Below, piece by piece: positions 38,049 to 46,831 of a stretch of 64,000 nucleotides of DNA. The notes beneath the pieces are model-generated. The model saw only the letters and a list, made by a program, of their open reading frames with translations. It was not told where the DNA came from and searched no databases. The stretch is from NCBI GenBank assembly GCA_023399155.1, contig JAEWQP010000011.1:124001-188000 (forward strand), given 5' to 3'. Positions within the stretch are counted from its first letter, which is position 1. Each line of letters begins with the position of its first letter. Source of the DNA: Verrucomicrobiota bacterium. Its GTDB lineage: Bacteria; Verrucomicrobiota; Verrucomicrobiia; Opitutales; Opitutaceae. The position numbers were made by a program, and so were the translations under genes.

Positions 38049-38915
38049 TTTCCTCCGCCCAACCCGTGCCAGGACGAGAAGCAGCAGGAAGAACGGGATG
38101 AGCGAGAGCGCAAAGAACACGGGGCCGCCGCGGTGGTGGATCCAGTGATGAATCATGTGGGGCCCGATTTCCTCGCAGAGCACCCCGAGCGTGAAGACCC
38201 GGAAGCCGTTGCGAACGATGGCGAGCGGGATGACCGCGAGCGTAAGGACCCAGCGCGGCCAACCCGGGCGCAGGAACATCTGCCCGGCGACGATGCTGGT
38301 GATGAACAGGACGAGGCTGGAGTGGATGCCGCTGCACTCCTGCGCGATTTCCATCGTGATGGATGGCAAACGGAAGACCTGTCCATCGCGCAGGAACGGA
38401 ATGTTCGCCAGTGCGAACAGCACATGCGTTGCCTCGGCGGACGCGTGCTGGAGTGCGATCTCCGTCGCGCGCTCGAGCCAGCCCGGCATCGGAATCATGA
38501 ATACAAGGAACCCGATGGCCGCGGCATGGGCGCGCATGAACCGCCCTCCAAGGGACCAGAACCCGGCCGCAGCGACGGCCAGGACATACCCGGCGATCAC
38601 CCAGGTCAGCCTGTGGTGGGGCTCCAAGACTGGCGACGGATGCGCGAGGAAGGCATACGCAAGCGAGGCGGCAGCCAGCGCGCCGCAGATGAGCGCGGCA
38701 CCGGTGGACCGGCCTTCCGGACTGGGGCTGGTGCGACGGCGCATCCAGATCAGCCCGACCGTCACCGCGGGGATTAGGACGATGTGTGAATACAGATCGC
38801 TGCCGAGCGCGAAGCGGACGAGTTGGAGCAACCAGGGGCTTGCCACCAGCGTCAGAACGACGAAGGCCACGAGAAAGCTGCGGGGCAGTTGCATCGAAGA
38901 GCGGGGTAGGGTCAC
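37917..38915 (-). CDS. exosortase with repeat-encoded C-terminal tail
   Basis: A 332-residue inner-membrane protein (from a GTG; an ATG at 38894 gives 325). About eight helices cover residues 10-285. Catalytic residues of the exosortase family are present: Cys194 in AQECSGIHSS, Arg235 in AIVRNGFRV, and His260/261 in WIHHRGGPVFF. The enzyme is thought to recognise PEP-CTERM signals and transfer proteins to a carrier at the cell surface. Residues after about 289 (KGPQDNGTTG... rich in Thr, Gly, Pro, Gln, Asp) are a translation of repeat block B, and the stop also comes from it. No EpsI gene is adjacent. Confidence 0.9.
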   Translation of the reverse strand: MTLPRSSMQLPRSFLVAFVVLTLVASPWLLQLVRFALGSDLYSHIVLIPAVTVGLIWMRRRTSPSPEGRSTGAALICGALAAASLAYAFLAHPSPVLEPHHRLTWVIAGYVLAVAAAGFWSLGGRFMRAHAAAIGFLVFMIPMPGWLERATEIALQHASAEATHVLFALANIPFLRDGQVFRLPSITMEIAQECSGIHSSLVLFITSIVAGQMFLRPGWPRWVLTLAVIPLAIVRNGFRVFTLGVLCEEIGPHMIHHWIHHRGGPVFFALSLIPFFLLLLVLARVGRRKGPQDNGTTGQRTTGPLDQGEKGLQDHGTTGPLDQGTTGPRVVG

Positions 38916-38936
38916 GGTGTAAGGGACTCAACGTCT

Positions 38937-38954
38937 ATGGCTGGGTCCAGCCAT
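38937..38954. promoter_or_regulatory. palindrome in the exosortase leader
   Basis: ATGGCTGG-GT-CCAGCCAT, an 8-base perfect dyad 22 bases before the GTG start, downstream of the likely promoter. It may be an operator or a leader hairpin near the ribosome-binding region. Confidence 0.45.
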
Positions 38955-39009
38955 TCGTGTCGAGGTTAGGGATGGTCGAGGCAATACTTGTCCAGCGAAT
39001 CGCCGACCG

Positions 39010-39018
39010 ATTATAGCA
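39010..39018 (-). promoter_or_regulatory. extended -10 promoter for the exosortase transcript
   Basis: On the minus strand the bases read TGCTATAAT: a perfect -10 box with the extended TGn motif. No good -35 box is seen, as expected for extended -10 promoters. Transcription would begin near 39003, about 90 bases before the exosortase start. Confidence 0.55.
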
Positions 39019-39124
39019 TGCGCTCCTGCTGTCCTTCGGCTGTTGACTCGAAATCGCTTGCACACACTCAACGGGAATCTCTCCGGTCAGTGCCTCGAGC
39101 CGCACTTGTAGAACGCTGCAACTT

Positions 39125-40294
39125 TCAACGAAGGGGCGGAGCGGCCATGCGCCGGGATTGCTGCATTTGCGGTTCCCGTCTACGCAGGAAGAGCATGCAT
39201 GCGAACACGTGCTGCTGCACCCACGTGAGCGCGATGCCGACAACTAATAGGAAGGCGAGGTGAGGTAGAAACCAGCGCATCTCCGGTTCGGTCGGCCACT
39301 CGAAGAAGCGCCAAATGTATATCGCAAGAATATGCCACAGATAGATCCAAAGGGAGTTTTCTGAAACCCAGGTGAGTGGGCGCGTCGACGCGAGTTTATC
39401 GAGCTGCCGGCAAGTGAAATAGATAAAGTGAATGGCCGAGAATCCATAACAAATATAGTAGGCGCGAGGGGGATACTTGAACTTCTGAACCGGAAAGAGG
39501 AACCCTTGCGTCTCTGCGACGTACCACGAGGCGATCAGAAAAACGATTATCCCAACTCCTCCGATAAGAAGAAGCTGCCGGTCGCTCAAGCGCTTCAGCC
39601 GAAGGCTGTAAAGAAATAGCAGAAAATAGGGCGGCAGCGTAAGTAGAACGGAGTTAAGAAAGCCGCTGCGATCAGCCAATACTTCCTTCGGCACCCAAGC
39701 GACAGCGACCTCAAAGCTTCCATAGGCTGCGAGCAGCCAGCCGAAATAGGCTGTCGACGACAGCGGAAGCTTCGCGAACCGAATCGCTGAGGGAGTGATC
39801 ATCGCCAACGCAATATATACTTTGAAGATCCAGACGAAGCCGATGCCGGAGTAGAACGTGTAAGATGTGACGATCTCCTTGGCTGAGAATGGGAAGCTTC
39901 GTTCAGTCACTGCGGCGCTAAGCGCAAACAGAGTAAAAAAGAAGGTGAGAAAGCACCAGGCGGGGATAATCAGTTTCGTGAGCCGTTTTCGCAGAAAAGG
40001 ACCTGCCTTGATCTCTCGACTCTGATAAATGGTCGCATAGGTCAGCGCGGAAGCTGCTACGAGGAGTGGTGTACCGAAGTTCCTGAGCTGAAACAACCAG
40101 TTCGGCGGCTCTGCATGCGCTGTAATCACGAGCACGATCCCGAAGAACCGCATGAGATCCAGCCGCCGATCGCGCGGTGTGCGAAATACGCCTTCTGTGA
40201 GCACTGCGCCCGGAGCCTCTTCGGCGGTCGTCGAGTGCGTCACCGTGACGGTACCGTTGTGTGTCGGTTGTTGTTTGAAAGGTTCTGAATCCAT
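39125..40294 (-). CDS. acyltransferase family 3 membrane protein (O-acetyltransferase)
   Basis: A 389-residue protein with ten to eleven transmembrane helices. The N-terminal motif RRLDLMRFFGIVLVITAHA resembles the first helix of acyltransferase-3 (OafA/YrhL-like) proteins, with the catalytic-type His; later segments LRKRLTKLIIPAWCFLTFFF and SLWIYLWHIL also fit. It probably acetylates sugars of the surface polysaccharide. The ATG at 40292-40294 is chosen; the longer frame upstream is not hydrophobic. Codon use is visibly AT-richer than neighbours, suggesting acquisition by transfer. Confidence 0.82.
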   Translation of the reverse strand: MDSEPFKQQPTHNGTVTVTHSTTAEEAPGAVLTEGVFRTPRDRRLDLMRFFGIVLVITAHAEPPNWLFQLRNFGTPLLVAASALTYATIYQSREIKAGPFLRKRLTKLIIPAWCFLTFFFTLFALSAAVTERSFPFSAKEIVTSYTFYSGIGFVWIFKVYIALAMITPSAIRFAKLPLSSTAYFGWLLAAYGSFEVAVAWVPKEVLADRSGFLNSVLLTLPPYFLLFLYSLRLKRLSDRQLLLIGGVGIIVFLIASWYVAETQGFLFPVQKFKYPPRAYYICYGFSAIHFIYFTCRQLDKLASTRPLTWVSENSLWIYLWHILAIYIWRFFEWPTEPEMRWFLPHLAFLLVVGIALTWVQQHVFACMLFLRRREPQMQQSRRMAAPPLR

Positions 40295-40400
40295 GCGGCA
40301 GGAAATTCGATGCTTCACAGAACACGTCGGGCCTTCGGGCGGTGGCCGAGGGTCCCGGTTATTCCCATTTCCTTCGTGCTTCCAGCGCGGAGTCGCATGC

Positions 40401-41153
40401 TCATTCGATTCGACGGTCCGTCGTCGCAAAGGTCACGTCGGTGAGCACAGGCACGAGCCGCGCATTCAACGCCGCATAGCCGACCGGGGTGAGATGGAGA
40501 AGATCGCGCTCGAATTCAGGGCGCACGAGACCATCTGCTCCGGCGAGAATCGGCCAGGTATCCAAGACGATGACGCGCGGACTGATGAGGCGCCGCAATT
40601 CCTCGTTCACGCGCTTCGTCGCTTCGGTGACCCGGCTGTCGAAGAACGGCCGCCGGTAAAGGGGGATGCGCCCATGGGGAAAGATTGTGGTGAGGATGAC
40701 GGTCGCCCCGGAATCGACGGAGCGCGTGACGATCTCTCGCAGGTTTTCGACGCAGTTTCTCTCAATCGCCTCGGCGCGGTCAGGAAAGAGCGGGATGCAT
40801 TTCAGATCGTTGCTTCCGGCCTGAACGACCACGATATCGGGTGAGAGCGCCGCGACGTGCGCTTCGAATCGCCCGAGGATCTGGGCGGTGGTCTGTCCAG
40901 CGATGCCGCGATTGACGAATGTGATGTCGGAACCGGATTCCGGGGCGATCCACTGAGCCGCACGCGAGTCGCCAAAGAAGACCACGACCTTCCCCGTGGG
41001 CCGACGGGGTGCCGTCGAAACATGGCCGCGCCCGGGAGGATCGAGCTGCAGCGCGCACGCCCGCAGGTAGAGGCGATAGGCCGCTGTAAAGCCTGCGACC
41101 GCCGCCGCAGTCGAGATCACGGCGAGAATCGGCCAGAGATATCGTAGGGACAT
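40401..41153 (-). CDS. SGNH/GDSL-type hydrolase with N-terminal anchor
   Basis: A 250-residue protein. A membrane or signal segment (about 6-28) is followed by an SGNH domain: block I FFGDSRAAQW (Ser nucleophile), block III VVQAGSNDLK (Asn), and block V DLLHLTPVGYAALN (catalytic Asp-x2-His). Such enzymes hydrolyse or transfer acyl esters. Placed between an O-acyltransferase and a glycosyltransferase, it may trim or move O-acyl groups of the polysaccharide; this is an inference. Confidence 0.85.
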   Translation of the reverse strand: MSLRYLWPILAVISTAAAVAGFTAAYRLYLRACALQLDPPGRGHVSTAPRRPTGKVVVFFGDSRAAQWIAPESGSDITFVNRGIAGQTTAQILGRFEAHVAALSPDIVVVQAGSNDLKCIPLFPDRAEAIERNCVENLREIVTRSVDSGATVILTTIFPHGRIPLYRRPFFDSRVTEATKRVNEELRRLISPRVIVLDTWPILAGADGLVRPEFERDLLHLTPVGYAALNARLVPVLTDVTFATTDRRIE

Positions 41154-41246
41154 GGCTTGCCGTCGTTGGGCTAAGGTGCTGGAAGCAAAACGCGAGGTTG
41201 CAGTGAGCGGCGCGCTCGCGATTGCGGGCCAAAACGGGCTCCGCGC

Positions 41247-42425
41247 TCAGGAGTTTGCGATTCCCATGAACTCGCGCAGCCGCCGATTTTGGATCTCGGA
41301 CGAGAACTGGTTCTCGACCCGAACGCGAGCAGCCTGTCCGAGGCGCGCGCGAAGATTCGCATCACCGAGGCAGCGCGTCAGGGCGGCAGCCATGCCCTCG
41401 ATGTCGTGCTCGTCGACGAGCAGGCCGCTAATCTCATGTTCGATCGCATCTGCGATGCCGGAGTGTCTTGTCGACACCACGGGCAGCCCTGAAGCCATGG
41501 CTTCGAGGATCGAGACCGGTGTGCCCTCCATGTCGCCATTTGCCGCCGTGACGGAATGCTGGGCGAAGACCGAGGCCTTCTGCATGAGATCCTGCACGAG
41601 GGTGCGCCCGGCAGATCCGTGCAGCGTGACGTGTTGTGCCAATCCCTGCTCGGCGACAAATGCACGGCAGGCGTCCCGCAGCGGCCCATCGCCGACGACG
41701 TCGAGTCGAGCGTGCGGATGGTGTATACGGGCAAGTTGAAAGGCGCGAAGCAGGTGCAAGGGAGCCTTCTTTTCGACCAGGCGCCCGACCGCGAGCACGC
41801 TAAAGGAATCCCGGACCGTTTGCGGTACTGGCGAAAACCGCGTTGTATCCACGCCGCAGGGCACCACGATGTGCCGCGGCGGCCGGCATCCGGCATCGAG
41901 GAGGTTTCGGGCGAGCGCGCTCGACGCAAAGATGAATCCGGCTGCAGCGCGAGCGAGCCTCCGCCACGAGGCTCGCTCCAACCTCTTGCGGGCGAGATAG
42001 GATGCGTCAAAGCCGTGGAAGTAGGCGAAAAGCGGGATACCCAGTGTGGTGCAGACGGGCGCGACCTGCGCCGCTGTTGGACCGAATTCCGCCAGGACGC
42101 TGTGCGGTCGGTGGCGTTGGAGACCCTCGAGAAGCGCGTTCCGCTGGCGGCCGCTCAGGCTCCAAGGATATCGCCCGAGGGCGAAGCGGCAATATCGCCG
42201 CCACCGCGCCGATTCCGCTCGTGCGCTGAGGTCGGAGTCTGGCAGGCGAAGATGCGGGCTGATCCGTTCGGCTGCGGCGCCGTTGCGATGGGGCAGGCCG
42301 AGGAAGAGCGTCTGATCCGGCGCGATTCCCCGTACGTGATCCTCGATGAAGGTCTCGGACGCCGCGAGCGGGACGGGCGCGATGATGCACAAGCGCGGTC
42401 GGCCGTCTGAATATCGAGGAAACAT
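41247..42425 (-). CDS. GT4 family glycosyltransferase
   Basis: A 392-residue GT-B enzyme. The C-terminal donor domain holds VLAVGRLVEKKAPLHLLRAF, VVGDGPL and the EX7E motif EGTPVSILEAMASGLPVVST, which define GT4. The N-terminal domain starts RLCIIAPVPLAASETFIEDHV, like enzymes that assemble exopolysaccharides. The ATG at 42423-42425 is chosen because the first beta strand follows. Donor and acceptor sugars are unknown. Confidence 0.9.
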   Translation of the reverse strand: MFPRYSDGRPRLCIIAPVPLAASETFIEDHVRGIAPDQTLFLGLPHRNGAAAERISPHLRLPDSDLSARAESARWRRYCRFALGRYPWSLSGRQRNALLEGLQRHRPHSVLAEFGPTAAQVAPVCTTLGIPLFAYFHGFDASYLARKRLERASWRRLARAAAGFIFASSALARNLLDAGCRPPRHIVVPCGVDTTRFSPVPQTVRDSFSVLAVGRLVEKKAPLHLLRAFQLARIHHPHARLDVVGDGPLRDACRAFVAEQGLAQHVTLHGSAGRTLVQDLMQKASVFAQHSVTAANGDMEGTPVSILEAMASGLPVVSTRHSGIADAIEHEISGLLVDEHDIEGMAAALTRCLGDANLRARLGQAARVRVENQFSSEIQNRRLREFMGIANS

Positions 42426-42572
42426 GCGAAAAGAAGCACTCCGTGCCAGGCCTCGCGACGCCTGGCAGCATGATTCGGTTAGGCTACCGGCTTCCCACAT
42501 GGATGCGGCGTTGGCAGGCGGGCGTCGCCGTTTCTTCGGCCGGGGCGGGAGACCCGCCCCGATCGTCGTCGG

Positions 42573-43538
42573 TCAGCCGATTTCCCTCGCGGAGTGCTGG
42601 AGAAACCACTCCGTGAACAGCTCGATGCCCCGCTCGATCTTGACCTTCGGGTTGTAGCCGAGTTCGCGGCTGGCCTTGCTGATATCGGCAAAGGTGATGG
42701 GGACGTCGCCGGGCTGAAGCGGTTGACGGTCGATCAGCGCCGGCCGGCCGAGACTCTTCTGGATCAGTTCGATCAGGCGGCCCAGGGTCACGGTCTGCGA
42801 CTCGCCAAGGTTGAGAACGGTGTATCCAAACTCTCGTTTCGTGCAGGCGACAATGCCGTCGACCGTGTCGGTGACGTAGGTGTAGTCGCGGGCAGTCGAC
42901 CCGTCGCCGAACACGGGAATCGGTTTTCCTGCGTGGATGAGCCGGGCGAACTTGTGGATGGCGAGATCGGGACGCTGCCGCGGGCCATAGACGGTGAAGA
43001 AGCGCAGCATCGCAATATCCATGCCGTGCACGTGGTGGTAAACATGCCCGAGCGCCTCGCACGCAAGCTTGCTTGCCGCGTAGGGCGACACCGGTGTGAA
43101 GATCGGATCGCTCTCCTTGAAGGGCACGCTGCTGTTGACGCCGTAGACGGAAGAGGAGGAGGCGATCGTCGCCTTCTTCACGCCGGTGCGGCGCGCAGCC
43201 TCGATCAGGTTCACCGTTCCCTCGACGTTGACGCGCTGGTAGAGGGCGGGTTCGAGCAGGCTCGGCCGCACGCCGGCGCGCGCGGCAAGGTGGATCACCT
43301 GGTCAAACTGGTGCGACTCGAAGAGAGCGTCGACGGCCGCACGATCCGTGATGTCGCCACGCACGAAGGAGAACTTCGCCGAAAGCTGCCGCAGGTCGGT
43401 AAGGTTGGCCTCCTTCAGGCGTGGGTCGTAGAATTCGTTCAGGTCATCGAACGCGCAAACCGCGTGCCCTTCCTGGAGCAGGCGTGCGCAGAGATGAAAA
43501 CCGATGAATCCGGCTCCGCCGGTGACGAGGAGGTTCAT
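42573..43538 (-). CDS. NAD-dependent nucleotide-sugar epimerase (UDP-glucuronate/UDP-glucose 4-epimerase type)
   Basis: A 321-residue extended short-chain dehydrogenase. The NAD-binding motif is GGAGFIGFHL (about 7-16); catalytic residues are in SSSSVYG and YAASKLACE (Tyr-x3-Lys); substrate-side segments FFTVYGPRQRPDLAIHKFARLI and ARDYTYVTDTVDGI resemble UDP-glucuronate 4-epimerases. It should supply a UDP-sugar (such as UDP-galacturonate) for the polysaccharide. It stands upstream of the GT4 gene on the same strand. Confidence 0.88.
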   Translation of the reverse strand: MNLLVTGGAGFIGFHLCARLLQEGHAVCAFDDLNEFYDPRLKEANLTDLRQLSAKFSFVRGDITDRAAVDALFESHQFDQVIHLAARAGVRPSLLEPALYQRVNVEGTVNLIEAARRTGVKKATIASSSSVYGVNSSVPFKESDPIFTPVSPYAASKLACEALGHVYHHVHGMDIAMLRFFTVYGPRQRPDLAIHKFARLIHAGKPIPVFGDGSTARDYTYVTDTVDGIVACTKREFGYTVLNLGESQTVTLGRLIELIQKSLGRPALIDRQPLQPGDVPITFADISKASRELGYNPKVKIERGIELFTEWFLQHSAREIG

Positions 43539-43585
43539 GAGGGGTATACGCGTCGGGGAGGAATGGGTATCGCTCGCCCCGGTGT

Positions 43586-44962
43586 TCAGCTGGTTTGAGG
43601 AGCGCCGGAATCGTGCCCCGCCGTCCGCACGCGCTTCTGGCGGGCGGTGCTCAAGGGAGCGCGCGCGCGCGTCGCAGCGACGGGGACCTTGTGCGGAGCG
43701 AGACGTTCGCGACAGAACTGTCGGATGCGCCGGGTGATCTCCCGATCCGTCTCCTCACCCAACCATTCCACCTCCGCGGTGACGATCTGGCCCATCAGCG
43801 GCGTCTTCTGGCCGCGCACCACGACGTCGCGCACCTCGTCCATCAGCAGCAGGACGGATTCCACTTCGTGGGGATAGACCTTCTCGCCGCCGACGATGAT
43901 CAGGTCGGACTGGCGGCCGCGGATGCGTATCCATTCACCGTCCGTCTCGACCGAGTCGCCGGTGCAGAGCCAACCCTCTGCGTCGAACGGACTTGGTGCG
44001 TTGAGGTAGCCGAGCATCGCGCCCGGCGACTTGACCCAGAGGATGCCGTCGACGACGCGCGTCTGAAAACCATCGCCGCCGAGCTTGAGCCAGAGGCTTC
44101 CGTCGTCGCGGGAACGTGACGGGGGCGCACCGAACTCGCTCATGCCGTATTTCTGGACCAGACGTGCACTCGGAACCATTCGGCGCACTCGATCGAGCGT
44201 TGCCTGGTCCATGGGTTCGGAGCCGTAGGTGATGATCTTCAGGCAGGATAGGTCGTAGGTATCAGCCGCGCCGGAAAGGCAGAGCAATCTCAGAAAACTC
44301 GGCGAGGTTGGCAGGACCTCGACGCGGTGCCCCACTATAAGCTGGCAGACGTGTTCGGAATCGCGCTGTGCGGGAATCACCAGTAGCCCGCCCGAGGCGA
44401 GCGCGTAGAAGAGCGTATCCAATCCGGCGATATGATCGAAGAGCAGAAAGGCGAGGGTGGACAACGGCTTGTTGGCATGCTCGAACTTGGCCAGGAACCC
44501 CTCGGTCCCGTGGAGGACGGCCTTGGGCCGGCCCGTGGACCCCGAGGAGAAGACGACGAAACCGCCCTCGCTGCGGTCGCGGAGCGTCTGAACCAGAGGA
44601 TGTACGTCGCTGGAAGCTAGTCCGCCGGGGAGACGTTCGAGGGTGCCCCCGGCAGGGTCGGCGCGCCAGCCCGTGCGCGTTTCGTGCCACAGGGTGGCAT
44701 CGTCACGTGACGATGGCGGAACAAGCACGGCGACGTGACTCGCCTCGAGCACGGCAAGCAGGAGGGCGACCGCCTCGAATGAGAAGTCCGACTTGATCGC
44801 GATGAGGGCCCCAGGTTCGAGCTCTGCCATCCGCAGGCGTTCCGACCAAAGTGCGCGGCGCCGCGCCAGATCCGCATAGGCGACGACCTCTCCGCCGTGA
44901 GCCAGGGCGGGGGCGGTGCCGCGCGCGTCCATCGCGGCGAGCAGGTGGGCAATGCGCGACAT
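43586..44962 (-). CDS. AMP-forming adenylation enzyme (acyl-CoA/acyl-ACP ligase-like)
   Basis: A 458-residue class I adenylate-forming enzyme, shorter than most acyl-CoA ligases (about 500-550). Core motifs are present: P-loop FSSGSTGRPKAVLHG, A5 VQKYGMSEFGAPP, A7 WLCTGDSVETDGEW, A8 RGRQSDLIIVGGEKVYPHEVE; the C-terminal lysine region reads ARAPLSTARQKRVRT. It probably activates a carboxylic acid and loads it on the acyl carrier protein encoded three genes upstream in the same tight operon. It has an AAGGT ribosome-binding site and lies 7 bases after the SDR gene. Confidence 0.85.
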   Translation of the reverse strand: MSRIAHLLAAMDARGTAPALAHGGEVVAYADLARRRALWSERLRMAELEPGALIAIKSDFSFEAVALLLAVLEASHVAVLVPPSSRDDATLWHETRTGWRADPAGGTLERLPGGLASSDVHPLVQTLRDRSEGGFVVFSSGSTGRPKAVLHGTEGFLAKFEHANKPLSTLAFLLFDHIAGLDTLFYALASGGLLVIPAQRDSEHVCQLIVGHRVEVLPTSPSFLRLLCLSGAADTYDLSCLKIITYGSEPMDQATLDRVRRMVPSARLVQKYGMSEFGAPPSRSRDDGSLWLKLGGDGFQTRVVDGILWVKSPGAMLGYLNAPSPFDAEGWLCTGDSVETDGEWIRIRGRQSDLIIVGGEKVYPHEVESVLLLMDEVRDVVVRGQKTPLMGQIVTAEVEWLGEETDREITRRIRQFCRERLAPHKVPVAATRARAPLSTARQKRVRTAGHDSGAPQTS

Positions 44963-44969
44963 CGGACCT

Positions 44970-45668
44970 TCAGGAAACCCCGCCCAGATAAAGAGTCTGA
45001 CCGGTGATGAAATCGCAGTCGCGCCGGATGAAGAAGTCGGTTGCCACGGTGATGTCGCGAAACTCGCCGAGGCGCTTCACGGCCTGCATGCCAATCAGGG
45101 CATCGATCTTGGACTTGGGCACATTCTTGATCAGGTCTGTCTTTACGGGAGTCGGGCCGACCGCGTTGACGGTGATGTTGAATGGGGCGAGTTCCTTGGC
45201 CATCACCTCCGTGAGCGACTTGACCGCGGCCTTCGACGCGGCATAGGCGGCTTCGCCCTCAAGCTTGAGCGGTGTTGCGACTGTCGCGAAGTTCACGATA
45301 CGGCCGTAGCGGCGCGTCGACATCACCTTGGCTGCCTCGCGGGCGAAGACGAATGTGCCGAAGACATTCGTCGCAAAGACGCTCTGTACGGTCCGCAAGG
45401 GCGTGAGCAGGACATGGTTCATCGAGGCGATGCCCGCGTTGTTGAGCAGGATGTCGATGCGCCCGTGGCGTTTGTGCACGGCGGTGATCATCTGGTGGAC
45501 CGCCTGTTCGTCGGCGACGTCGAGGCAGTGGTGTTCGTAGCCCTCGATCGACTCCTCCACCGGCTGCCGGCTGCATCCGCAGATAACATAGCCCTGCGCG
45601 CGGTAATGGTCGACGAGGTGTCGCCCGATTCCCTTGCGCGTGCCCGTGATGATCATGACCTCGCTCAT
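44970..45668 (-). CDS. short-chain dehydrogenase/reductase (FabG-like) with Thr in place of catalytic Ser
   Basis: A 232-residue SDR. The cofactor motif is TGTRKGIGRHL (about 7-17), the structural motif NNAG, and the catalytic Tyr-x3-Lys is in AAYAASKAAV. Thirteen residues before the Tyr, where FabG has Ser, this protein has Thr (VNFATVATPLK). Thr can support SDR chemistry but is unusual. Next to an acyl carrier protein, it may reduce a beta-keto or related acyl group; it could also act on a sugar or polyketide-like intermediate. It is 3 bases downstream of the ACP gene. Confidence 0.85.
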   Translation of the reverse strand: MSEVMIITGTRKGIGRHLVDHYRAQGYVICGCSRQPVEESIEGYEHHCLDVADEQAVHQMITAVHKRHGRIDILLNNAGIASMNHVLLTPLRTVQSVFATNVFGTFVFAREAAKVMSTRRYGRIVNFATVATPLKLEGEAAYAASKAAVKSLTEVMAKELAPFNITVNAVGPTPVKTDLIKNVPKSKIDALIGMQAVKRLGEFRDITVATDFFIRRDCDFITGQTLYLGGVS

Positions 45669-45671
45669 GGC

Positions 45672-45980
45672 TCAGGAGGATGGTGCCGAGGTTTCCTCGA
45701 GGCGGCGCACGATGAAATCGGCAAGGCTGCCGACCGTGCGGTAGGGACTGTTGCGCTGGGACATCGCCTTTTCATCGGCGAGTGGGACGCTCCGGCCGAA
45801 CGTCGTGGACGTCTCGCCCTCGAGCATGACGACCAGGCGCACCAGCGACAGGGAGTCGATCCCGTCGGTCCCGCCGAAGATGGATGTGGCCTCATCCGGC
45901 TGGGCGAGGTTGTCGTACTGGAGCTCCTCGTTGAGTTCGCGAAGCGCGCTGCAGATGAGTTGGATGACTTGTTCTCTCAT
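45672..45980 (-). CDS. acyl carrier protein
   Basis: A 102-residue carrier protein. The phosphopantetheine Ser is Ser43 in GTDGIDSLSLVRLV, in the helix II position expected for ACP/PCP domains. It is longer than the 78-residue fatty-acid ACP and continues into a helical C-terminal tail. The ATG at 45978-45980 is used; a TTG further upstream is unlikely. It is the second gene of a four-gene operon and should carry the acyl group activated by the adenylation enzyme. Confidence 0.85.
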   Translation of the reverse strand: MREQVIQLICSALRELNEELQYDNLAQPDEATSIFGGTDGIDSLSLVRLVVMLEGETSTTFGRSVPLADEKAMSQRNSPYRTVGSLADFIVRRLEETSAPSS

Positions 45981-45999
45981 GTGAAGGGTGTTCAAGCGG

Positions 46000-46551
46000 T
46001 CAGCCCCGCTTGAGAATGATCTTTGCGGGATTGCCCTGAAGGATGGACCGCGGTGGATAGCGTCGGTTGAGAAGGCTGCCGGCGACGACGATCGAGTCGT
46101 CTCCGATCACCGTCCCGTCGAGAATCGTGGAATTGGCGCCGATCCACACGTTCTTTCCAATCACAATGCCGCGGGATGTGTGGCCCTGGTCGTCGAGGTG
46201 CACGCCGAGTTGTTCGGTGATGTAGTTGGAGCCGACGATGCAGACATTAGGCCCGCAGATGAAGTTGTCGCCAATCTGGATTCCGCCGGTGGACGCGGCA
46301 AGGAAGCAGCCTGTGGCAATCCCTCCGCGGTCTCCGAGGACGAGGAGACCGTCCGTCGCCTTCACCTTCGCGAACGACCCGATGACGCAGCGCTTGCCCA
46401 GCCGCAGGTTCGAAGACCATTCCACCTCGGCGCGAGGACTGATTTTCGCGCGGTACTTCAGGAAGTAGAGCAGGCTGACGACCGGGCTTGGCAGGAGGAA
46501 ACGCTGGGCGACTCGGATCCACGGGCCTCGTTTCTGAACTGCGATACTCAT
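46000..46551 (-). CDS. left-handed beta-helix acyltransferase (hexapeptide/WbbJ-like)
   Basis: A 183-residue protein with hexapeptide repeats from about residue 45 (VIGSFAKVKA, GIQIGDNFICGPNV, GIVIGKNVWIGANSTILDGTVIGDDSIVVAGS) and the usual C-terminal GNPAKIILKRG. The family transfers acetyl or other acyl groups to sugar hydroxyls or amines. It begins an operon with the acyl carrier protein, SDR and adenylation enzyme, so its acyl donor may be acyl-ACP; that is inferred. The ATG at 46549-46551 follows a 280-base divergent promoter region in which no clear promoter was found. Confidence 0.88.
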   Translation of the reverse strand: MSIAVQKRGPWIRVAQRFLLPSPVVSLLYFLKYRAKISPRAEVEWSSNLRLGKRCVIGSFAKVKATDGLLVLGDRGGIATGCFLAASTGGIQIGDNFICGPNVCIVGSNYITEQLGVHLDDQGHTSRGIVIGKNVWIGANSTILDGTVIGDDSIVVAGSLLNRRYPPRSILQGNPAKIILKRG

Positions 46552-46831
46552 GATGTGATCGAAAGTGCCCTGGCCTTTGCGGAGGGCGCGAGGATGCCCT
46601 GGACGAGTGCCAAGGTTCTGGAAAGAATCAATTGCGGGCTGCGCTCGGCAGGGCAACCGCGCCGACGCTGGTCTGGCAGGCCAAGGTTTCCGGTTGCGCC
46701 AGAATCGCGCTAGCGCTGCATTGCGACGTCACGCGCATGGCAGCCCGGCCGTTTGTGAAACCCACATGGATCGCGCAACGGCTAGGGGCTTGGCCGCGTG
46801 AAGAACGAGGTTTGTTCGGCACGTATTCTCG

